In this document: one piece after another, positions 52,701-58,006 of the stretch
How positions within the stretch are numbered: position 1 is the stretch's first letter
Layout of the letters: every line of letters starts with the position of its first letter
NCBI RefSeq assembly: GCF_900186465.1
Contig: NZ_LT891958.1
Span: 310,001-374,000 of the forward strand
Reading direction: 5' to 3'
Length of the DNA: 64,000 nt
Source of the DNA: Centipeda felix
GTDB lineage: Bacteria; Bacillota; Negativicutes; Selenomonadales; Selenomonadaceae
The notes under the pieces: model-generated
Told to the model about the DNA's origin: nothing
What the model saw: the letters and a program-made list of their open reading frames with translations, nothing else
The model's database searches: none
Program-made: the position numbers and the translations under genes

Positions 52701-55227
52701 CATTGCGCATGATCTCACCATCATGGTGGACGGGAGATGTCGCCGAAGACGGCGGTGCCGTATATGTCTTGTCGAGTGTGACATTCGGCGTAGCACCCGT
52801 CTGCTTCATTGCGGCATCGAGTACATTTGATTCGCCGTTGTAGATCTTGTCGTCCGCCTTATACTTATTGATATGGAGATAGACCGGTGCCTTGGTGATG
52901 GTCGCACTGCCCGTCAGGTTGCTGAGCGACGTGTTGTCGAAGATGTAGTTTACCGCATCTGCGCCGGTAAAACCGATCGATCCGCTGAACTTGACGGGCT
53001 TGTCCGTGCCGACGTTCTTGTCGATATTTGCCCCCGTGGCAGGAAGTGTTCCATTCTTGACCATCACTGCCTTGAATCCGCCCGTGGTGAAATCAAGGCT
53101 GACCGTACCCGCTGCAATATCCTCCGTGGTAAAACCCGAGGAGGTGATACTTCCGCTCGTGAGTGCGGCGATAAATGCATCCGTGACGTCGCTCTTGCCG
53201 TTATACATGCGTTTCGGCTTGATATTACCGCTGTCGAGGCGGACATCGCGCGGCGTGATTGTGACATTGACCCCGCGCAGATTCGGCCCCTCCTGATCGT
53301 CCGTCCAAAGGATCGCCTTCGGCCGAATGTTCGGCATCGTCCCCACCACATTGCGGATGCCGTCCGTCGTGTTCAGATCCTGCCCGCTCACGTAGCCCTT
53401 TACCTTCGCGGGATCAACATTTCCGCTGAACGTCACATTCGATACTCCGCCGACGGCATTCGGCGTGTTCTTGTCGACAATCTTCAGGTAGTAGCTGTTG
53501 TACTCGGGGCTGATGTCTGCCCCGCTGTGCGGAACAATATTCCCACCCACTAGGGTGCCGTTCGTCTTGACCGTATTCCCGGCTGCGGCAGAGGGCGTGC
53601 CGTCCGCCTTAAAGTAGCGGTAGTTGTACGTCGCTGTCGCCGTGCCGTCCATAAACGCCGTCAGCATGGGGAGCGTACGTCCCTCATAGATGCGCCACTT
53701 CGCCCCGGGGGCACCGTCATTGTTGATGTTCCAGTTTGTATAGGTGGCAGACGTCTTTGCCTTAGCTGCCGGAGGAGGCGTCGTCAGGCCGTAAAGAGTC
53801 GCCTCTCCTGTGTTCTTATTGATCGTATAAGTATCGTTGATCGGCGGAGCCGTTGACGATGTAATAAACGGGTCCGCCGTCGAATAGGCTCTGTTCACCT
53901 TAAATCCCGGTGTAAATGCGGACGGATTATCGATACCGTAAACCAGCCCTGCTGCCGGAGAGAGCCCAACCGGTGTCACTTCGCTGTACACATCATTAAA
54001 CACCGTACCATAATGACGTGCTGCACCAAGAATACCGCCGCTGTTGGTCGTCACCTTGCTGTACGACTCCGAGACTGTGGTGTTTTCCGCACCGCCGATG
54101 ATGCCGCCGGCGTACCATTGTCTTCCGGTAACGGTGGAATCCGTTACCGACACGCCGCGCAGTACCGTATTGCCTGTCGTATACCCGACAAGTGCTCCTC
54201 CATAGTACGGCTTATTCGTTGGCAGCGCAATATTTACGCCCTTGATCCCGATGTTGTCAAAGCGCGCGCCGCTTGCACGTCCAAAGAGACCATTATCAAT
54301 CCGCCCGTTTACGCTGGGAATGGTATAATTCTTTACCTTATAGAAATTGCCGTCGATCTTCCCCGTAAACGGAGCTGCGCCATTGCCGCCGAGCGGCGTC
54401 ACCGCTTTCGGCGCAAGAGTCACAGGGTCGGTAAAGTCGATGTCATTCGCGAGCATATAGTTGCCCGCGAGATTGCTGCTGATGTTCTGAAACTCGGTTG
54501 TATTGTGAACAAGCTTATAGTAGTTGTCCGCCGCCGTTGCCGCTGTGCCGTTCACCGTATAGGCAGATGCCGCAGGGGGCGTCGCTGTCTGGTAGCCGAT
54601 ATGCGCATAGCCGTCGTTTGCCGCATCGGTATGGAGGACGACAGGGCGTGTTGCCGCACTGACCGTGCCTGCGTCAAGAATACGGATATTCTTGCCGTAG
54701 ACCTCGACCTTATTCGCCGACACGCTGCCCATATTGACGACATCCGCCTTGCCGACTGCCGTGGTGCTGAGCGGAGCGGTGCCGCTCGTCTCGAAGGCTC
54801 CCGCACCAACCGTCGACGTCTCCTGCGTGGAGACGTAGAGATTGCCGACGTTCACGGATGCCGTCTTGCCCATGAGTACGCCGTTCGGGTTGACAAGATA
54901 GATATCGCCGCCGCTGTTGTTGATCGTACCGTTGATGGCAGAGGAACTGCCGCCCGTCACGATGTTCAGGTAATTTTTTCCATCATAATTGACCGTCTCA
55001 CCGGCCTTGACGGAGTAATCGTTCCATTTGATGACGTTGTTCAGTGTGGTGCCGGTGATGCTCGTCGTCACCGCATTCGGGCGTCCAACATTGACCCCTG
55101 CAGTCATATCGTGCTCGCCCATCGGCGCGGCGGATGCCATCTGTGGAATCAGGAAGGCTCCTGCCAGTCCTGCCGCCAGCGCATAGCACACACGCCATGA
55201 CAGTTTGCGTGTCCGATTCGTTCTCAT
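43762..55227 (-). CDS. Giant TpsA exoprotein: filamentous-haemagglutinin-type adhesin with YDG repeats
   Basis: 3821 residues, a single open frame. Residues 1-33 are an extended signal peptide ending QMASA. Residues 34 to about 260 form the TPS secretion domain, with KWNDYSVKAGETVNYDGKN and NPNGV at 113-117, the signature recognised by TpsB. Residues about 290-470 contain GLUG-like motifs (GGALVGYTTGNT, GGIIGGAENTTV, GGILGAARHYGT). From about 680 onward come roughly 25 copies of a 90-130 residue YDG/MBG-type module, each marked by a core such as TKVYDGT, SKVYDGT or TKEYDGT and by GxITPK/GxITRR linkers. The last 110 residues are not repeated and lack an anchor motif. Inferred role: surface or shed adhesin, exported by the TpsB at 39.9-41.5 kb. 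ATG has GGGAG nine bases upstream. Confidence 0.9.
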   Translation of the reverse strand: MRTNRTRKLSWRVCYALAAGLAGAFLIPQMASAAPMGEHDMTAGVNVGRPNAVTTSITGTTLNNVIKWNDYSVKAGETVNYDGKNYLNIVTGGSSSAINGTINNSGGDIYLVNPNGVLMGKTASVNVGNLYVSTQETSTVGAGAFETSGTAPLSTTAVGKADVVNMGSVSANKVEVYGKNIRILDAGTVSAATRPVVLHTDAANDGYAHIGYQTATPPAASAYTVNGTAATAADNYYKLVHNTTEFQNISSNLAGNYMLANDIDFTDPVTLAPKAVTPLGGNGAAPFTGKIDGNFYKVKNYTIPSVNGRIDNGLFGRASGARFDNIGIKGVNIALPTNKPYYGGALVGYTTGNTVLRGVSVTDSTVTGRQWYAGGIIGGAENTTVSESYSKVTTNSGGILGAARHYGTVFNDVYSEVTPVGLSPAAGLVYGIDNPSAFTPGFKVNRAYSTADPFITSSTAPPINDTYTINKNTGEATLYGLTTPPPAAKAKTSATYTNWNINNDGAPGAKWRIYEGRTLPMLTAFMDGTATATYNYRYFKADGTPSAAAGNTVKTNGTLVGGNIVPHSGADISPEYNSYYLKIVDKNTPNAVGGVSNVTFSGNVDPAKVKGYVSGQDLNTTDGIRNVVGTMPNIRPKAILWTDDQEGPNLRGVNVTITPRDVRLDSGNIKPKRMYNGKSDVTDAFIAALTSGSITSSGFTTEDIAAGTVSLDFTTGGFKAVMVKNGTLPATGANIDKNVGTDKPVKFSGSIGFTGADAVNYIFDNTSLSNLTGSATITKAPVYLHINKYKADDKIYNGESNVLDAAMKQTGATPNVTLDKTYTAPPSSATSPVHHDGEIMRNDNNAVDDIDLTSVTDPKYTDTSGNEQIHVGIHKLEYTNVGLTGADAGNYELFYKLPLSGTKTAVTNSKLYLDGDIVRREITRDSFKVYNRVTGLEVSAEKVYDGNVFYTPDPNTYLSVNAPASSTTGIVARDHGHITFALTGGRGRFQDGSGNDTKNVAEATKLAYNVHGVADTHTDAYGGHELSDYYVLGADGVTKHSLSSAFDATGDGKITPKVLTATVVNSNITKVYDAMREQTDDNRHIIKGDPLVTLSGFVTGESRTNTSTAMYATKNVVLDAFGSPTTQAVDYTASFVRPAGAESDNYTLDPTGTTVSNSAAIAGSYTGVITPRSLTMTFTPVTKIYDGTDTNTDKELATLNDGAGGTVVTADGITTTNFNMTGVTSRYGSGTGASFASNVNAGSRTVEYTGLAGTLSDNNYKIVDTQYGTGTITRRRIDPTGFQVRKSDGTVANATKVYDGNDRYTLPSGAYLTTPVAPSPTTGLVTRDYGKITFDLKSGSAGHFASDPDGNNLTSHVSEAQYVAYDVIARTSNGTTNPLSNYTFGSAAAEAAGTLKNLENITNANPAHVTASGTITPANLTATTHNITKVYDAMAEHTDGSRNIVKGDSVVTFTGWQTNDAGQQEKRTNTSTAAYASKNVAYDPSHNITTQTVNYTAQLSGQYADDYQIVDAANTVISSAAGTGAGTTVTLNAPLTVANAGTITPRALKIKMADVSKTYDGDTRNTSATVAEITDTVNSSVIGAILGDDNVTASRLTAQYNTQMSASPGNYHSDYGRLAGTTFTPNPNASNGVQHDVQYTNMKNAFGTEFGTPTAGNYTVDTDAYGKGTINRRDLNPDDFHVVDAFGTVANATKEYDGTDVYNVPAGWSIVPSGGPGTGVVAGDNVTFSLTSGGAKFTTAAKNPTANAFEAAKVMYNVAASGDPIKIKNYTLGGQKLEEGRGKVYGDGTITRRTIDLALVQNTGIDKVYDGQTGLIDTASKHWNALTKTDARGNVKYAAGSKELVNDGSSFHIESNYRNSGNTANDKNVAKSAGTVIDKDIQYDIHISGGDAHNYAFANGGTPIDAENGLKLSATGKITPKDLSNAFTKITKVYDGTTNVDPTAVGFTSGAVLSGDSVSLAGHAEAFQSPNVRGDGTTTVIDGAVQKNWINYSGLSLGGADADNYTISATAKGLGEITPLQLNPSTVTLLTTGPATKVYDGTRTVKWTNGSAAVNDVKNYITDAQVTVGGNTLSVLGDVSLQSAEYDTKNVAGGASVGRVTYHMRYTGTSGNFALAPGASTFDALGDGTITPKDVKAAIQGPMTKVYDGTTDVIGAARNSLGTIRTANDMVSLTGLIAGDGATNQSTASYDDKNVGAGSKSITYDVKIDPMNAGNYRLVDAMGTAITAPITTTNNTITARRVNVTFGNVSKSYDGTPTNTSITPSVSAADAAVLNRDSAGLVNGSNKLTNLGGIVSNYGRRTGGTFTPDANAGTNKDVQYAGLAAAMGTTLGSDAANYVFDTDGYGKGSIGKAIINASDVTFTAGNASKVYDGTRAVKYNGSAASNDVKNYITTIGVMLNGNWVDLSSDVVMDLGGTRYSSPNATNGTPDTVTYKFHLNNNNITVNGTNDFTKDAQGTIDRRVLNVGLAQNSGIDKIYDGNAKLIDTASRHYDKFVDDDARGNVVYAAGTTNDNKLVRTSNGAAVNDGAKMTITANYVDNLTNRTADKNVVRDGGGNVTAKDIAYNVKIDAANGGRNYQLSDGMTTANAEDGLNMDAAGTISPRKITLGFANVSKPYDTTAVNNTKNITSVTAGNSDGRGAAALAADGITSASFNTAGVQSFYGAGNTDGTFVQNPNVVTDANGNVITNGKDVQYSNLANTLAAQPYAGNYEVADTAYGKGTIRKRTVTANDFSFSIDPAAKMYDGTRDVVWTDPVTRKSYKDMAHVKKHFQTSTLDLGGGNTVPINLDDISLNSAQYNDANVALANSVDYNVTINTTNFDFSGTRNKNIHHTGDTITRRDLATLLPQHLIKEYDGTATFDQTNRDFVNAMTREHLEGIVAADRNKGIVLNVTGTYNSKNASAETKADAEARTSATAGRTVTYSLTLSGPAAATANYTIGTSPTTLAADIYKKTLSVDVARKEKDYDGTAAVTGLTAGDIVFGGVAAGDTLALDSTALSLVNGKYLDAAGNADPTVSRDANRNVTDKAVSYTGLDAALADLATRDTTAANYRVDGGTKNYTAAAGKGRINPLTITPGNINTIFDTAGARKIYDGTRAVKYNGKNTSDALRNYLTSATVQVGSQTVNIKDDLAVDPNASHYDNKNAGTGKTVTYGLKYTGNNFNITDFTKDDVGEITPKDVRVAGLGQLVKTYDGTSYVYDAAHPETVTKRHGTQVTNGDSVVELEHGGLIAGDDVQNASTAEYADKNAGTGKTVIYNPQLTGADAANYRLVDVLGNAIPAGGLTTTDNTIKKRLLNITFDRAEKTYDTTSTNNTHVTARVDAAAERTLLNDGVGVINGRITTLTTTNVDSDYGYNSTDATFRADANAGEKDVQYRNVGAALRSQLGTNAGNYDFKENYYGKGSIDKANVTAANFDLHFGLAKKEYDGTTAVDNPRGNLLPASTVTIGGVARTLPDENVASVTGTYRDKNAGNPRVDYRVKIDNRNFNLGSWDGIVDKDDAGQITKRRLIADPTNYLTKEYDGTTAIVVHDAAGNLITAGGDNLVKFHHYSGTPTNPDGGLDTVFRKDGDVSNDTTAVYDDPNVKWQGNVWNQGRGTVGDKNVNYSLAISGTGANNYEIVDANGNAVNLANPYVGKGKITPKDIVLKADPQSRWINEGLPSSYTGTPSGSNLGHDDIPAVLQGEVLPGTIDYDAPNARLRVGHYAVNGTYHAPNGAKDGDAVSRNYRFIQDPANKTALYIGPYIPDYEYYKTMTQVSKMTPDEYAYENASLDRTNHYSRKPSAQVDPVPPAVNVMRDGKDITRSDINVLDDTVYTIVDEVFG

Positions 55228-55298
55228 GATTCCATGCTCCCATCCATCGCTTTATCCATCCTCGTATTATCTATGTTATCGTATTTTTACTCCGCTAC

Positions 55299-55327
55299 AT
55301 AATAGCATGGATACGATAGGAAAACAA
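55299..55327 (-). promoter_or_regulatory. Promoter of tpsA
   Basis: Minus strand: TTGTTT, 17 bases, TATTAT with TGC before it (extended -10). Leader about 65-70 bases. It lies right beside the flagellin terminator, so tpsA is transcribed independently. Confidence 0.5.
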
Positions 55328-55333
55328 GAAAAT

Positions 55334-55365
55334 CCCCTCCAATTGTCCTAGGACTATCGGAGGGG
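55334..55365 (-). terminator. Terminator of the flagellin gene
   Basis: CCCCTCC/GGAGGGG outer stem with an inner GTCC/GGAC stem, followed on the minus strand by ATTTTCTTGTTTT. Ten bases after the flagellin stop. Confidence 0.85.
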
Positions 55366-55374
55366 CTTCACTGT

Positions 55375-56778
55375 TTACTTCAACAGGCTGAGTACCGTGC
55401 TCGAGTTCTGGTTCGCCTGCGCAAGCATCGCCTGCGCTGCCTGTGTGAGCACGTTATTCTTTGTATACGCCGTCATTTCCTTCGCCATATCCGCGTCGCG
55501 AATGGTCGACTCCGATGCCTGCACGTTCTCCGCCGCAACGATCAGATTATTGCTCGTATACTGGAGACGGTTCTGCACCGCGCCGATATTGACCGCCTCA
55601 TCCGTCGCCTTGATCAGTGCATTGTCAAATACGTTGATCGCCGCATTTGCCGCCTCACGCGTCGTCAGCTGAACCTTCGGTCCCATACCGACAACCTGCG
55701 TATCCGTAAAGTTCGGCGGCAGCGGGATCAGCGGAGGCGGCAGCGGCTGATGATCCCAACCGTTTCCGCTCTGGGACTGAAGTCCGAGTGCCGCGGAGCG
55801 CATATCGGTAAAGCCGACCTTGATCTCCTGATTCGCACGCGTTCCCGTCTGGAGAACCAGGGAATTGTCCTCGGACGGGTTCTGCCCGCGGATCGTCTCC
55901 TTGAATGCATCGAGGGTGGCGTTGACATCGTTGCGGATCTTCCCCTCGCTGTCGGTCACACAGAAGGTAAGGCCCGCAATCTGTCCATCGACGCCCGGCT
56001 TATTTGCCTGCACCGTGATGCCGGGCTTGTTGTCCGGCGTATAGACCGGACGATTGTACTCATCCATGCCGATCAGTTCATTCGTCGGACCAAGCCCCGC
56101 ATGGGACTCTGTCACAAGACGAATCGCCGCAGCGATGTCCAACGTGTCCCCAATGGGGCTGACCGAGCGCGTATAGGTGACGCCGTCCTTTACCCACGAC
56201 GCCGTGAGCGTATCGGACGGGAGGATGCCGAGATCATTTCCATCGCGGCGCTTCAGCTCCGTCAGGAAGGTCGAGCCTGTCGTATCCGTAGAGAGGCTCA
56301 TATTCGTAAAGCAGGTAAACGTCCCCTGCCCCCCCGGGCCGCCGACGAAGCCGTTGCGCGAGCCGTCGATGAGGTACTTTCCGTTATATGTCGTCAGCGC
56401 ATTCTCATCGATCTGGTCGATCAGCTTATCAACCTCTTTCTGGATGAGTCTGCGGTCCTCGTCCGTATTCGTATCGTTCGCAGCGTTGATCGCCTTTTCC
56501 TTCAGCGTCTTCAGAACTTCCACCGTGGACTGCACCGCACCCTCTGCCGTACGCAGGAGCGCCGTGCCGTTCTTTGTATTCTTGTCGTCCTGATCGAGCG
56601 AACGCACCTGAACGCGCATCCGCTCGGAGATCGCCATCCCCGAGGCATCGTCGCCGGCGCTGTTGATCTTCATGCCCGAAGAAACCTTTTGCAGGCTCTG
56701 TGACAGCGCGCTCTGATTCTTGTTCAACGTGTTGAGCGTATTCACCGCCGACATATTGTTTTTGACCACCATCGCCAT
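55375..56778 (-). CDS. fliC: Flagellin
   Basis: 467 residues. Conserved N-terminal D0/D1 (MAMVVKNNMSAVNTLNTLNK, then SSGMKINSAGDDASGMAISE) and C-terminal D0 (NNVLTQAAQAMLAQANQNSS, ending TVLSLLK), which pack into the filament core. The central 200 residues are variable and include Pro-rich PLPPPLIPLPPNF. The TLR5-recognised N-terminal helix region (LDQDDKNTKNGTALLRTAEG) is not the classic LQRVRELAVQ type, so recognition cannot be assumed. ATG has GGGAGG eight bases upstream. Transcribed alone from a sigma-28-type promoter. No chaperone or capping gene is in the window. Confidence 0.96.
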   Translation of the reverse strand: MAMVVKNNMSAVNTLNTLNKNQSALSQSLQKVSSGMKINSAGDDASGMAISERMRVQVRSLDQDDKNTKNGTALLRTAEGAVQSTVEVLKTLKEKAINAANDTNTDEDRRLIQKEVDKLIDQIDENALTTYNGKYLIDGSRNGFVGGPGGQGTFTCFTNMSLSTDTTGSTFLTELKRRDGNDLGILPSDTLTASWVKDGVTYTRSVSPIGDTLDIAAAIRLVTESHAGLGPTNELIGMDEYNRPVYTPDNKPGITVQANKPGVDGQIAGLTFCVTDSEGKIRNDVNATLDAFKETIRGQNPSEDNSLVLQTGTRANQEIKVGFTDMRSAALGLQSQSGNGWDHQPLPPPLIPLPPNFTDTQVVGMGPKVQLTTREAANAAINVFDNALIKATDEAVNIGAVQNRLQYTSNNLIVAAENVQASESTIRDADMAKEMTAYTKNNVLTQAAQAMLAQANQNSSTVLSLLK

Positions 56779-56865
56779 AAAGACTGCCTCCCTGACTGTT
56801 ATCTATGGTTCGTCCATGCCATTCTATGATTGCATAAATAGACGGAATCCGCCGTCCTAATATTT

Positions 56866-56892
56866 TTATCGACGAAAGGAAGGGACAACTTA
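56866..56892 (-). promoter_or_regulatory. Sigma-28 (FliA/SigD) promoter of flagellin
   Basis: Minus strand: TAAG, exactly 15 bases, GTCGATAA; the consensus is TAAA-N15-GCCGATAA. Leader about 80 bases. This places flagellin in the late flagellar class. Confidence 0.85.
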
Positions 56893-56981
56893 AGAATGTA
56901 CTATTATTTTATTTTCATTCTTTCTTCCGTACGACACGATACACAGGACATCACGCGACTCATCTGATTTTGTCCTGATCA

Positions 56982-57311
56982 TCAGGAGAAAACCATGCCG
57001 TTTTCCTGGGCAAACGCGCGCAGTTCATCCTCCGGCACCTCTGCGATCTGAGCTGCTGTATGGAGTGGTGTGCCTGCCCGCATAAAGCGCAATGCGGTAT
57101 GAAGCGTGCCAGCCTGACGCCCCTCGGCTCGCCCCTCGGCTCGCCCGCGCCGCATTCCCTCTTCGATGCCAGCACGGTGTTGTTTCTGGTATTCCATATA
57201 GAGTGTCATGTATTCCCGCCTCATTTCGTCCTGTCGTTTGACACGTTCAACTTCCTGCTCCATTTCCTGTGCGAGTTCGCTCTGTGCCTTCTGTCCATCA
57301 ACGAATTTCAC
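56982..57311 (-). pseudogene. C-terminal remnant of an Rpn-type nuclease/putative transposase
   Basis: 109 residues from a GTG. The frame is open and protein-like upstream (IIYNESRRYKPI before VKFVDGQKAQSEL), so this too looks like the 3' part of a larger gene. It has a charged helix (QEVERVKRQDEMRREYMTLY), a Gly/Arg/Glu run with short repeats (GRAEGRAEGRQAG) and a C-terminal helical unit (AAQIAEVPEDELRAFAQENG), the tail of Rpn-family proteins. It has little sequence in common with the remnant at 41.97 kb, so it is a separate decay event. A consensus promoter lies 24 bases upstream, so it may be expressed as a small protein. Family call is tentative. Confidence 0.5.
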
Positions 57312-57335
57312 AATTGGCTTGTATCTTCTGCTCTC

Positions 57336-57364
57336 ATTATAGATAATCCCTTCCCTTCGGTCAA
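57336..57364 (-). promoter_or_regulatory. Consensus promoter before the 109-residue ORF
   Basis: Minus strand: TTGACC, 17 bases, TATAAT. Transcription would start about 18 bases before the GTG, with no strong ribosome site. The promoter lies within sequence that still reads as protein in frame, so it could be a chance match. Confidence 0.5.
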
Positions 57365-57374
57365 CATGAGCATC

Positions 57375-57400
57375 AAAAAAGGAGCCCCTTGCGGGACTCC
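57375..57400 (-). terminator. Terminator of the mmd operon
   Basis: GGAGTCCC/GGGGCTCC stem (one mismatch), GCAA loop, then T6 on the minus strand. 21 bases after the biotin-carrier stop codon, so mmdA, the small ORF and the carrier form one unit that ends here. Confidence 0.85.
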
Positions 57401-57421
57401 CAATGTTTTTGATAAAAGAGC

Positions 57422-57799
57422 TTAGCCGAGGATCACGAGCGAGTCGCGTACCTTGACAGACTGGCCTGCCGTGACGTTGATCGCCTTGACCGTGCCATCA
57501 GCATCTGCAGCAATCTCGTTCTGCATCTTCATCGCCTCGAGGATGAGGAGCGTGTCGCCTGCCTTGACCGACTGACCGACCGAGACTTTGACCTCAACAA
57601 TCTTGCCCGGCATCGGTGCATCCACCGAGCGCTCACCGGCGGCAGCAGCCTTCGGTGCGGCAGCGGGAGCAGCCGGAGCAGCAGCCTTCGGCGCAGCAGC
57701 CGGAGCAGCGGCTTTCGGCGCAGCAGCACCCGCAGCGCGTACTTCCTCAACCTCAACTTCATAAGCAGTGCCGTTGACCGTGATGTTGAACTTTTTCAT
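57422..57799 (-). CDS. mmdC: Biotin carrier subunit of methylmalonyl-CoA decarboxylase
   Basis: 125 residues. N-terminal MKKFNITVNGTAYEVEVEEV, a flexible Ala/Pro/Lys linker (about 21-56), then a biotinyl domain with ILEAMKMQNEI, where Lys91 carries biotin. The carrier shuttles CO2 between the carboxyltransferase (upstream mmdA) and the membrane decarboxylase. Gamma-subunit identity comes from its place after mmdA and the Ala/Pro linker; a generic BCCP is the alternative. Start at MKKFN; the frame is open ten codons higher without a ribosome site. Confidence 0.85.
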   Translation of the reverse strand: MKKFNITVNGTAYEVEVEEVRAAGAAAPKAAAPAAAPKAAAPAAPAAAPKAAAAGERSVDAPMPGKIVEVKVSVGQSVKAGDTLLILEAMKMQNEIAADADGTVKAINVTAGQSVKVRDSLVILG

Positions 57800-57850
57800 G
57801 TGTGATTCCTCCAACGCTAAAATTGACAATACTCTTATCCCGCAGGACGC

Positions 57851-57988
57851 TCAGCGCCTGCTGCGGTTGGCAAGCGTCCAGACCTCGGCGGGTTTGACGC
57901 TCACAGCAACGACCTTGTTGCCCGTCGTCGCCTGGACGGCGGCGGTGATGGCGGCGATGACCTCGGGCGCCACATTGTTTGCAGCCAT
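57851..57988 (-). CDS. Small accessory subunit of methylmalonyl-CoA decarboxylase (MmdE-like)
   Basis: 45 residues, below usual calling thresholds: MAANNVAPEVIAAITAAVQA, TTGNKVVAVSVKPAEVWTLA, NRSRR. Helix, strand, then Trp and Arg tail like the C-terminus of OadG/MmdD and like the short MmdE of Veillonella. ATG preceded by GGAGGG. It lies 18 bases after mmdA and 52 before the biotin carrier, the place of mmdD/mmdE in known operons. Assignment rests on context and a short pattern. Confidence 0.7.
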   Translation of the reverse strand: MAANNVAPEVIAAITAAVQATTGNKVVAVSVKPAEVWTLANRSRR

Positions 57989-58006
57989 TCTATCCCTCCT
58001 GCTGAA

